From: Alentia gelatinosa
Lineage: Eukaryota; Annelida; Polychaeta; Phyllodocida; Polynoidae
Assembly: GCA_950022655.1 (NCBI GenBank)
Contig: OX465579.1
Location: 45,921,950 to 45,985,949, forward strand
DNA: 64,000 nt
Reading direction: 5' to 3'
This document shows, in pieces, positions 33,244 through 42,910 of this stretch (positions are counted from its first letter, which is position 1; each line of letters starts with the position of its first letter). Made by a program: the position numbers and the translations under genes. The notes under the pieces were generated by a model. That model was not told the DNA's origin. It saw nothing but the letters and a program-made list of their open reading frames with translations, and did not search any database.

Positions 33244-33744
33244 TTATAATTCGTTGTTTAATGATTCTATCCCTGTATTTACCCAATTTTGTTTTTCGCC
33301 ATGGTTTACTTTCGTCACTCTAGACAGACAGGTCCCTATCATAGGGCAGATTATCACTTTTACATTTGTATGGTTTTCTCTTAACCAGTTTACTCCCGTC
33401 TCAATTAGTACCCATATACTATTTGTCATTTGTTCAGCTGAGTCCCAGTCGTAGGTGATTTTTTTCCCTCTTTTTTTGGTAACATTACAGGCGCCACCTA
33501 TAATATAGTATATGTCATTTGGGTTCATTTCAACATATGTATCACATATTACGATTAGTTCTTCGATTTTTCTTCCACTGAACACATGGACTGTAATTTG
33601 TAGGTCGTCGGCTTTGTCTCTCAATTTGGAGTACAGTCCTTTCCCTCTTGAGTCGGCTATTATGATATGTCTGGGCGGCATTCCTGGAAGTATAAGTGAT
33701 ACAAGAAGGCTGATTGAATGTATTTCAGCGATATGTTTTGACAT
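33244..33744 (-). CDS. LINE ORF1 with SGNH/GDSL-hydrolase-like domain
   Basis: 166 codons. RHIIIADSRGKGLYSKL (about 26-42) fits block I, with Ser in A/G-D-S. DIYYIIGGACNVT (about 79-91) fits the block III GG-N position. NVKVIICPMIGTCLSRV follows, a beta-strand plus loop of this fold. Esterase-type ORF1 proteins are established for CR1-like LINEs. The domain is thought to help particle assembly or RNA/membrane interaction. The C-terminal D-x-x-H block is not evident, so the domain is probably truncated. Position and strand match ORF2. Confidence 0.6.
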   Translation of the reverse strand: MSKHIAEIHSISLLVSLILPGMPPRHIIIADSRGKGLYSKLRDKADDLQITVHVFSGRKIEELIVICDTYVEMNPNDIYYIIGGACNVTKKRGKKITYDWDSAEQMTNSIWVLIETGVNWLRENHTNVKVIICPMIGTCLSRVTKVNHGEKQNWVNTGIESLNNEL

Positions 33745-33876
33745 ACAGGTTTACATACATGTTTACTCGTTCCTACTGTGGTAGTGGGTCAATCCACTTG
33801 TGTTATATAAGGTAATTGTATGTGGGTCAGTTCAGTTTGTCGTTTGCGGTTGGGTGTAAATATCGTATTACCTCGT

Positions 33877-34152
33877 CTAGTCCTCTACAGCCTGTGGTGG
33901 TTCCTCGTTCTTTTCTTCCTCCACGTCTGAGTCACTTTCTTTTTTTTGTTCTGAATCCGTTTCCGATTTCTCACCTATTTCGCTAACACTTTCGTCTTCA
34001 GTGTCTTCTTTGGTTTCTTTTCTGATTATCTCTCGTACTTGCTGCAGCAGCTCCCCTAGCTTGTTTTTACCAGGGTACTTGCCTTGTGTGATCTCCTTCA
34101 GTTGGCCGAGTTGTTTACTTAGTAAATTTATATGTAATATACATTTTATCAT
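33877..34152 (-). CDS. Acidic coiled ORF, possible LINE leader
   Basis: 91 codons: a helical LLSKQLGQLKEITQGKYPGK region, then a very Glu/Asp/Ser/Lys-rich tail. No domain is seen. It is same-stranded and just upstream of the LINE ORF1, so it is most likely part of that element. Confidence 0.35.
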   Translation of the reverse strand: MIKCILHINLLSKQLGQLKEITQGKYPGKNKLGELLQQVREIIRKETKEDTEDESVSEIGEKSETDSEQKKESDSDVEEEKNEEPPQAVED

Positions 34153-34528
34153 TTGTGCACAGGTTGCTTATATACCAATATAACTAAGAATGTGCCCGCT
34201 TAGTTCCGAAGGCGGATATATAATGTGTTTGAGAAATATTATATATATGGTGGAAACATTGTACTAATGCTCCACTATATCATGGAGAAAGAATTGAACT
34301 GTTAGTATTAACTTTGAGAACTGTAATCCCGACAAGTGATTTCTACTTCATATCATCTCATCTCATTACACTGATCCACGACAAAAAAGGTAGTAGAAAA
34401 GTGAAATTGTAAACAAGTTTTACACAAGTACTAGCCTGTACAACTACTGAAAAGAGATTTGTTCATTGTATGTCAGAGGGACCAGGCGGCAGAACGACAA
34501 AAGCCGAGCCTGGAGTTCAACGAAGACC

Positions 34529-35161
34529 CTAATAAAATCTTATAAAAAACAAGTCATCTCGATTTGGATTACCTTGAGGAACCATGTTCATCGATGCTGC
34601 AGCGACCGATCCACCAACCGGAGCAGTCGACGAGGAGACTGGATGCACCGGAGGGGTGACTCCCATGGCGTCCACTTTTGAAACCAAACGGTCGATCTGC
34701 TGTAGCCGCCTGGAACTTGCCTGTAGAAGGACTTGTAAAAGCCTGGTACTCGCATCAGAGACAGATGGAGCGACAGCAGGGTCGTCAGTGGCAGCTTCTA
34801 CCAGATCCACCTCTTCCACTTTGCTCAGGTAGGTTTTTGAGTTGAACGCTATCTTCTCCATTTCAATGCTTTTGCGGCAGCTCTCGGGATTCGCCTCAAT
34901 ATCACTCACTTTACATGCTTCAGCAGCCTCTGCCACGTATTTACAGAATTGGCCACCTCTGGGAGGATGACACAAAAGGCATGCATCGCACGAAATGAAC
35001 TTCTTTCCCATAATCAGGGGAAAATACTTAGAATTGAGACAAGAGAAAATATTTACGATCCTGCTCGGGGGTTGGTTGGTATAGCAGTGAATGATGGTAC
35101 ATGTGTACAGTGGTTCATTGGAAATTAGAATAATATTAGGAAACATGGTTACTAAGCCCAA
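34529..35161 (-). CDS. Unidentified ORF, 210 codons
   Basis: The first ATG with good context is near 35010 (MGKKFISCDACLLCHPPRGG). A short Cys cluster (CDACLLC...C) is followed by an Ala/Ser-rich helical stretch with RLLQVLLQASSRRLQQIDRL, which looks like a coiled coil. The layout recalls gag or ORF1 proteins of retroelements, but I cannot place it. It is same-stranded as the LINE downstream and could be an N-terminal part of that or another element. Confidence 0.35.
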   Translation of the reverse strand: MGLVTMFPNIILISNEPLYTCTIIHCYTNQPPSRIVNIFSCLNSKYFPLIMGKKFISCDACLLCHPPRGGQFCKYVAEAAEACKVSDIEANPESCRKSIEMEKIAFNSKTYLSKVEEVDLVEAATDDPAVAPSVSDASTRLLQVLLQASSRRLQQIDRLVSKVDAMGVTPPVHPVSSSTAPVGGSVAAASMNMVPQGNPNRDDLFFIRFY

Positions 35162-35325
35162 AGCGATAGATGTTCGTGGTCTTTCATTCTTGAAATACGG
35201 CCCGACGCCGTATGCGAAACGCCATATTTAAGAAAATCATCAAAATCATCAAAATACGCCATATTAATTACTTACATGCTTGCGGTAGTACACTACAGCC
35301 CTAGGTGCAAACATGATTAATATCT

Positions 35326-35352
35326 CACCCCTAGCAGCGGGAAGTATTTCAT
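35326..35352 (+). repeat. 27-bp repeat shared with 23.5 kb
   Basis: CACCCCTAGCAGCGGG, then A, then AGTATTTCAT; one mismatch to 23507-23533. Confidence 0.6.
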
Positions 35353-35988
35353 TTCGAAAAAAGGAACACGGTGTCTTGCAGCTAAATAAAGGGAAACTGA
35401 ATCTACAATCTGACCACGTCCCTTGTTTATCATTAAGAATGACCTCTCTTCTAACGACAACCTCCCTAGTGTGGTAACCGAATCTTAAGCTTACAAAATC
35501 CCAGTTTCAAATGGCAATTTACTGTCGAGTGCGGCAACTACTGTGTCAAATTCCAACTACTGTCTGTGATTTCAAATAGGATGTTTATCAATAGAAAGAA
35601 CGAGTTGAATCTATTATTCTCACAATACCTCCCATAATTATGTTCAAGGATTGCTTTTGGGTTTCTGCCAATTACCGCTAATATGGGACCCAATCATCCA
35701 ACAATTACTCTCATGCTTCCCCAAATGCAACGATTTGGGTCTCGCTAATAGCCCATCTATAGATAGATTGGCCACAAACCCTTGTCTGTGCTGAGCTATG
35801 ACAATTGACATGGGGTTGGTGGGGTTAGAACCTGCATGGTATCTGCTGTGTGCACCTCAAACCAAATATTTTTGTTCTATGTCGGCTCTAACAGCGGAAC
35901 TACTTAATAGGAAGTATTCATAGCTTAATAAATTGTGTCGAATTTCTAATCATTTACAAGATTTTTTCCCTAATAATTAGTCAAAAGG

Positions 35989-36052
35989 TGAGTAATAAAT
36001 ACAACATTACCATTATTTCAATCTGTGTGTCCGTATTCTCCTTGTTGAGTGC
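35989..36052 (+). repeat. Half copy of the CGGAGAATACGGC MITE family
   Basis: GGTGAGTAATAAATACAACA then TTACCATTATTTCAATCTGT and CCGTATTCTCCTTGTTG match the left arm of the 26264-26432 element. Confidence 0.6.
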
Positions 36053-36805
36053 AGGAAAACACGCTCATAAACATCATCTAGAGGTTAGAATGGTCACACA
36101 GGGTTTCAGCTTACTGCAAAGAATCTATCCCTTCACTATCCATGCTCCAACTATAAAGGCCAGGTAAAATAGTCAGGTGTCCAGTATCCAGCCTTACCAT
36201 ATGCCCTGCCCCAATACTGACTTGGTTCCTAAAAATCGACCTTTTTATATGAAGACAAAAGGATTCACTATGTCAATCCTTTCATTAAATGATAAACTCC
36301 TAGTTATGAATACTGGAATCTGCTACTAGAAAAAGGAAACTACTAGATGATAATATTGACTAAATGCGGTATCTACATTTTCAAATTTGGTGGGACAGAC
36401 CTAAATACACTGTATTCAGTGTGTCAGAAATGATGGGACAGATCTAAATACACCTTATTCAGACCCTCTTTGTTCAGACATGACAGTTTTACTCCCTTCA
36501 ATCCTGTCACGAAGCCTTGCGCCTGAGACTTGAGCATAGACCATAGACTTGCCTCCAGGCATCATGCGTCTTTAGTGAGGTCCCAATAGCTCATCTCAAC
36601 CCAGTCACTCCATATTAGCACCTCTCCCCCACTCCCACACACACACTCCTTACCTTCATCTACTGACCAGGTTAAAGAACCTGTCATACTCAGACCCATA
36701 TAGGACTTGATTCAGAGACATTTTTAATGCATTGGGATGTATACACTGGTTTTAATACCAGAAATTAGTTTTATTAATTAAGTAATCAGTTGCCATTTGT
36801 TTAAC

Positions 36806-37266
36806 CATTTAACCACCGCACACCTAAAACGAATCGGGAAATGTACTGCCGCGCCCCCTGCCGCGCTCCTATGTATTACAGCTGCAGGCTTCTACCAGAT
36901 GTACCCCTGAAACGCCGGCCCAACTTGTCTATAGGCCTGACTCAATCTGTGAATTATTTTGGTTTTCTCTGAGTTCTACTCGCAAATCTCCTTGGCACTA
37001 TATAGACTCAAAACACACAAATACATTGTTTTAAAACTGTTTTAGTTACATGTTGAAATTTTCTTAACCCTTTTGTGCTTAAATCAACTGAAAAATGAAT
37101 TTTAAAAAAATCCGAGTTTATGATGCCTCAAGGCATCATGCGGTGGTTCACACGGGAATGCCTGTAGGCATCATGCAGCGGTAGCCATGAGAATGCCTCC
37201 AGGCATCATGCAGTGGTTCACACGGGAATGCCTAGAGGCATCATGCGGCGGTGAAAGGGTTACACA
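36806..37266. repeat. Element with CATGATGCC minisatellite and inverted ends
   Basis: The left end TTTAACCATTTAACCACCGCA and right end TGCGGCGGTGAAAGGGTTA are imperfect inverted repeats. Before the right end lie about four units of about 36 bp containing GAATGCCTCCAGGCATCATG, the same palindromic core as in the TTAA-flanked MITE at 19665-19875 but on the opposite strand. Likely a longer, older relative of that MITE. Confidence 0.55.
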
Positions 37267-37404
37267 TATAGATTTTTGAGACTTGATCAGTATTCCTGTT
37301 CATGACACTTGAGAACAACTATTAAATCAATTCTCTAGGTTTATTGAAACATTCTTGACACTTAATTCTCGCTCAAATAAATATGGCCCAAATACATAAT
37401 TTCT

Positions 37405-37791
37405 TAGTGCACCAAGAATGGCTGACGTTACCTGGCCTATAATGTGAGTGAGTACATAGGCCAGGCTTCCAGGCTATGAAATAATACACATTCCAATCAG
37501 TACAAAAGGTCTGGCAGGAGAGTAACAGACATTTCCCTGTATTGGTTAAGGTACGCTGGTTCCCCAGGTATCCGTTAGAAGGCACGGTAGAATATACAAA
37601 GTACTCCACAGGCGGGAACAAGCAAAGAGTCAAGGCTGCCACGGATTTAACCTGATCAGAGCTAACGTATTATAGTTGAAGCTACGAAATACACCTGGCT
37701 ATTGCTCGGAGTTTTACTTTGCGTCAACTACGCGGAGAATACGGCAATTTAGATCGAAATCATGGTAATATTGTGTATTCATTCTGAGGAA
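37405..37791 (+). repeat. Tandem duplication, copy 1 (387 bp)
   Basis: Nearly identical to 37970-38356 at an offset of 565 bp. Its last 80 bp are a half copy of the CGGAGAATACGGC MITE family. The minus strand keeps an ORF (MAALTLCLFPPVEYF...) shared by both copies, but with no domain. Confidence 0.85.
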
Positions 37792-37969
37792 ATACTGCTG
37801 CTGAATGTTTAACAGCAATCCTGTTTTACTGACTGTAAGGAAGACAGGCCTCCAGGAACTGAGGCCAGTCTTAGTCTGCCATGGTGGCATTCTTCAAGCA
37901 CATCTTTTTTGCTGAAGTAGAGTATAGGATCTCTGCTAGGAGAGTGCAAAAAAGTGGAGGCGTTACCCA

Positions 37970-38356
37970 TAGTGCACCAAGAATGGCTGACGTTACCTGG
38001 CCTATAATGTGAGTGAGTACATAGGCCAGGCTTCCAGGCTATGAAATAATACACATTCCAATCAGTACAAAAGGTCTGGCAGGAGAGTAACAGACATTTC
38101 CCTGTATTGGTTAAGGTACGCTGGTTCCCCAGGTATCCGTTAGAAGGCACGGTAGAATATACAAAGTACTCCACAGGCGGGAACAAGCAAAGAGTCAAGG
38201 CTGCCACGGATTTAACCTGATCAGAGCTAACGTATTATAGTTGAAGCTACGAAATACAGCTGGCTATTACTCTGAGTTTTACTTTGCGTCAACTACGCGG
38301 AGAATACGGCAATTTAGATCGAAATCATGGTAATATTGTGCATTCATTCGGAGGAA
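37970..38356 (+). repeat. Tandem duplication, copy 2 (387 bp)
   Basis: Second copy of 37405-37791 with only a few differences (for example ACAGCTGG for ACACCTGG, and ATTACTCTGAG for ATTGCTCGGAG). The 178 bp between the copies are single-copy. Few differences imply a fairly recent event. Confidence 0.85.
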
Positions 38357-39500
38357 TATGCGACGTTGCATTAAAGCTCTGTTTCTAATCTTTTTTTACA
38401 CTGTGTCTGAATGTCTTCTGCTCGAACTGTCATTGTCTTCCATAGTCGCAGTATGCAGTAACGATTGGTCAGAATGAAGGTTAGAAATGACCCTTTTCTT
38501 TGCCTTGAATTACAATGGAACGACCCTTTGACAAAATACATGCCAATGCCTCAGTGGTGTTACTAATTATCTTAACTTTATGACTAAATTCAAACAAAAG
38601 ATGGGTGAGCGAACAATTTACAATCAATACAACAATACGGACGTTCTTCCCTGTAAATGAACAATGAGCAGTTAAGTGAACAAGAGAAGACGAATGCATC
38701 TGTGTCGAATTTTTTCGAATCCAACTGACGCAGGCAGAGTATTCAGCAATATTTCTGTGACTATCGATGATTCTCAAGAGGGTATTAGCAGTATTTTAAC
38801 AGTTCATTTGACTTTGGCAATTTATTGTTTATTCCGTTAATAGGGACAGTTCGTAGTTCAAATAAGCGTCCTGATCAGAAAATATAAAGTTGCATTTTTA
38901 CCTGTCGAACATTAACAAATCAATATTATAACTGTGATGCAATACCAATGGCCATATGTGGGAGCTGCAAGGAGGTTGTGAGCGCTTGGACATCAAGTGC
39001 ATTCAACTGGCAACTCTTATTTTTGCACCAGACAGTGATCAGGTGTGGCATGGTTCTTAAGCCTAAGCTATCTAAGCTCCTTACACAACAGTGCCACTAA
39101 ATGAGGGGCCGTTATGAGTTCTGTAATATTTCAGTCTTCCATCTCTCGAGTCTACCAACGTACTCATCTCTTTATTTCATGGCATACGAAGGAGTTTAAT
39201 AAAGGAGGAAAGAAAATGTTACTATTCATATCATTACCTAAAAATTCAATACGAAAGTATAAATATAGCCCACTTTTCAATTTCCAAGGTTTACCAGTGT
39301 TCGTCCCGGTTTATCAGGATAATCCTTATATCTGATATTTACAAATGAAAGTGGACCTTGTAGGAAAATTATATTTGAGAAAATTGTCTAGTGTCTTGAT
39401 TTGATTTGAAGTTATAACCACTTCTATTTTCTGGTATGGCAAATAATAGTAGGTAGAATAATAGATCCGCACACGGAAAGATGATCGATGCCCTCCTACT
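38357..39500. other. Gene-free stretch
   Basis: ORFs of 73-98 codons have no domain or convincing splice context. AT-rich. Confidence 0.4.
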
Positions 39501-39504
39501 CTGG

Positions 39505-39640
39505 AATAGAAACGAGTGGCGGATACGTGCGGGTCAGGTGTGACACCACAAGATATCTGTATCATCCTATCCCTTGGCAAACGGTGTCCCTGGATGAAGA
39601 TCTCGGAACGACATGGCAATCCTCTTAATGATACGTTATA
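39505..39640 (-). CDS. Candidate exon, weak galectin-like resemblance
   Basis: The minus-strand frame reads VSLRGLPCRSEIFIQGHRLP then RDRMIQISCGV and ATRFYSR, after which AGAGTAGGA could be a donor. The pattern I-x-I-x-G...P-x-x-R-x-x-I is reminiscent of the first half of a galectin sandwich, but the sugar-binding H-x-N-x-R is absent. It lies about 1 kb downstream, in minus sense, of the signal-peptide exon at 40644-40731. Both the assignment and the link are inference. Confidence 0.2.
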
Positions 39641-40643
39641 TTATCTCTACGTTTCAGATGCCTCGACACCAAACAGGGATTCGTGTTAGAGTGTACCTCA
39701 GGAAATGAGATTTCAGAGACCTACAGTATGGTACAGAGAAACGTGCGTTGGGATTATTAAGACTTGCTTCTCAAAGCTGTTTATATATAAAGGTCTATAG
39801 ATGTTTTGCCAGGAGAGAGGCTAACTTCCCTAGTACTTCCAATAGACAACTGCCCCTTCTGTCTTCCAGTACTATTATATTTTTATCATATACGTCAACC
39901 AATGTAACAAGATACATATTTTTCGAAATGTATTCGCCCACCGGATCCACATGAAAGCACTATAATCCAAACAAGAATTACATAAACCAGAAACATAGAT
40001 TTTCTTTCTTTATTGTCTATGATTACGGTATTCAAGCCACGTCACTGTTAAACATAGACACGATTAACAAGAATCATGATTCTCTCAACCTAAATTGACA
40101 CAGTGTGCTGATATCCATGTCGTATTGCCCTACAGATGTTTAAGTAGACCTGCTTAAATGACAGTGACAGATTTTACCGTCGTGAGTAGTCTGAAAACAG
40201 AGGTTTGTACCAGGCGTCAGTTTTGACGCACTCAGAGCCGTGAGCAAATACCACAGTAGCATTGATCTCATACTACTTATAGATAAGACCTTCTTCCATG
40301 TCGGTGTACATATTGGTTTTTGTGGACGTGTTGAGATATTAGGATGTAGAAGTCACTGCGTGTCGTTAACTCAGTCAATTACATGCAGGCTTATCTGGTT
40401 ATGTTTGGCCCACAACTTCTGTTAACTCGATATTTCATCTTATGTAAAAACACTCGGAACCATTATTTTTCAGTTTAACGTCAAACATATATTACTGAAA
40501 ATTTACAGGAAAACTGTATCTTATCATGACCATGTTTTCAGGACTAGTTATTTTCCATTATGCTGACTGTAGGTCGGGTATCGATATCTCATACGCACAA
40601 CAAAATCAGTAGCGTAGGTGGTGTATGAAAGGAGGTGTATTAC

Positions 40644-40731
40644 CTTTGATTGCGGCCTGGAGCGACAAGTCCACAAGCGCGGCGAGCACCAAAAGCGCTG
40701 AGTAGCTGAGCAACTCCACGGGGGACTGCAT
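40644..40731 (-). CDS. Candidate first coding exon with signal peptide
   Basis: On the minus strand an ATG with A at -3 (ATCAGGATG) opens MQSPVELLSYSALLVLAALV then DLSLQAAIK, 29 codons with a clear n-h-c signal-peptide profile. Directly after ATCAAAG comes GTAATA, a good splice donor, giving a phase-1 exon. The sequence upstream (40732-40960) is GC-rich compared with its surroundings and has a TGACGTCA site. This is the best host-gene signal in the window. The product would be secreted or membrane-bound. The remaining exons are not identified with confidence. Confidence 0.5.
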
Positions 40732-40874
40732 CCTGATGAGGGTGACTGTCAAGGAGCAACTCAGAGAAGGTTGTGAGCTCTCTGCAGAGGATCGCCTCCC
40801 ACCGTCAGTTAACAGCGCTGCAAGTGGCGGCCACGTAAACCAGAAGGCAGTGCGGGACGCTGGTTGGCTGTCAC

Positions 40875-40882
40875 TGACGTCA
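40875..40882. promoter_or_regulatory. CRE-like palindrome TGACGTCA
   Basis: A full CREB/ATF consensus palindrome lies about 145 bp upstream of the candidate ATG at 40731, in a GC-richer segment that also holds a CCAAC box on the minus strand (GCCAACCAG). It is consistent with a proximal promoter for the minus-strand gene. No TATA box is evident. Confidence 0.4.
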
Positions 40883-40959
40883 CTAACTCTTTACCGTAAG
40901 GCCCATGCCCAAAGGGCGCGTGGGCGGGTGGCCGTAATTGATATAGAAGACTGTTAAAG

Positions 40960-42426
40960 GTGCAGCTACCTGTAGGCATTATAAAAGGATCCAGTGAAGA
41001 TGATGTGAAAATGATTAAATGATAGGCCAGTCACCTTTAACCGAATTACTTCCCTGGGGACAGAGGAGAAAATGAGAGTCAGTATTCTCAGTGTTCCCAA
41101 TCGGATACAAGTAACTCGACGTTTACCTAAAATATCATCTCAGTCCTTGTAAGTAGAAGGGCCAAAGCCTACAACGTCAATCTTTATTTCGGATATGGCC
41201 ACTATCATATGGCTGAATCTGTTGTAATATTGTTCATGATTAAGCCACATACTACTTCATACAAAATGCCCACTCATTTGATGCGTTAAGCAAATATCTG
41301 AGTCCAAGGACAAAGTGGCTTGCATTGAAAAGGGAGGGAAAGGTAGAGATCAATAAAAGAGAAATCTTGCCACGTCCCCTAACATTTATCTAACTGGAGG
41401 ATTTCAAACAAAAAAAAACACGTTTCTACAGGTAATTGATGGAAGAATAATAAGGAGGAGAATTTGACAATTAGAATATATCAGAGACCATATGTCCATA
41501 ACTGGCGTCTTTCGACAATCCTACAGAAGTAAACCTATGACATGATAAACGCTTCGCCAATATGATTGCGTAATGTATACATGCCTAATTAACTCTAATT
41601 AATTGTGTATAAATCAATTGTATTACACCTACAATGCTAGATTAACGTGATTAGACTCTGACATACATTTAATAAGATAATTACGATTGTGGCAAAGCCG
41701 ACTGGTTTTTTTGGGTTTTTTTTTAGATCATTTTATTTATCCTGAACAAAATAAGGCAAAAGGATGTCTGTTTTCAATTCCGCCCAGCAGATTATACTTG
41801 GGTTGACTAGTGTTACAACAATTTTTGCATCGGATCTGGCTAACTGACTAACGTTTCCTACATATGACGGATGTTATATACAATGAAATCTCTCACAGCG
41901 CATCGCATGGTCAGATACAGTTCATAGCATCGCTGTTTCATATTGTATTCCTCTGTGGCTCATAGTGGTCATACATGTTTCACTTTATTTTCATTTTACA
42001 CAATGGAAACAGTTTGTATGATTTACACACGATACAAGTCACACAGTAATTGAGACTGTTGGTTTGCATGCTTGTTGATCTATCTAACTTTCCTAGAACG
42101 ATGGATACCTAGGGGCATTATATGGAACATGACGTAAAACGACATTTTCTTGAAGCATATTACACCACGCATCCAGAGATTAAAGTTGAATATTGCCTCT
42201 GGCATCTTATTACTTATACCATACCATGAATACATACTGCACATTCCTACATACAGATCTGCCTACATAACTAGCCTACATACCTATATATCTATACAGA
42301 AACATTGACCTTATTACATAATAAAGAAGAGAGACACAGGAGTAGGCGGTAATTATTTGATTAATTTATTAACAAATAACATGCTTTATTAAGTAAAGAT
42401 TTACAACGAGTATAAAAGTCACATAT
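40960..42426. other. Gene-free stretch
   Basis: AT-rich without ORFs or recognised repeats. Confidence 0.45.
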
Positions 42427-42451
42427 ATACATATATATATATATATATATA
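42427..42451. repeat. AT microsatellite
   Basis: ACATATATAT... run of about ten TA units just upstream of element A. Confidence 0.85.
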
Positions 42452-42910
42452 ACTATATAACCTCGTTTATATAAATATGAATTAAGCCAATGAAAATCAA
42501 CCACTCAATTCACCTCAGTTTTTACAGGTGTATCACTACCCACGTCATAGTTGTTTTCCAGGTAGTTATTGCGTAATAGATGCGGTAGCCGGGGGTATCA
42601 TGGTAACCAGGTTCCCCCAAACGGTCATTCCGTTCGCTGTTGTCTTACCTGTAACACGTATTTTAATCTCGCTGAGATTATTCTTTGTTTCTATCCAATC
42701 ATCGGTCGAACAAGAAAAAAGATTGAGAATTCGCAAAAGAATTCGTTGGGCAAGCGTGTACAGAGTTCTCCAGCGGAGACTTTCACAGGTATTTTAGGGG
42801 ATTTATCCTCTAAAAATGCAGAATCTGTGGCGACACCTTCAACTCGCGAGGATGGGCGACAGGAGAGCTGCTCGAGGGCATCGGACCATGCAGGCATCAC
42901 CAGATCAAAG

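Larger units (their letters stand above)
29255..34152 (-). mobile_element. Two-ORF LINE, Jockey/CR1-type, decayed
   Basis: In minus sense: an SGNH-hydrolase-like ORF1 (33744-33244), then APE-type endonuclease and RT (32486-29600), then an untranslated region ending near 29246-29265 in an A-run followed by TTAATTAATT, with AATAAAG just before it. At least two frameshifts split ORF2. The 5' limit is uncertain; the acidic ORF at 33877-34152 may be its leader or the start of ORF1. No target duplication could be identified. Confidence 0.8.
35162..36805. other. Gene-free stretch with repeat remnants
   Basis: Holds the 27-bp repeat at 35326-35352 and a MITE fragment at 35989-36052. At 36375-36475, two similar phrases about 57 bp apart (GGGACAGACCTAAATACACT and GGGACAGATCTAAATACACC) form a short diverged tandem repeat. 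No coding signal. Confidence 0.45.

Noticed and set aside
37405..38356. The two 387-bp direct repeats as LTRs
   Set aside because: Only 178 bp lie between them and there is no primer-binding site or coding content; a tandem duplication is simpler.
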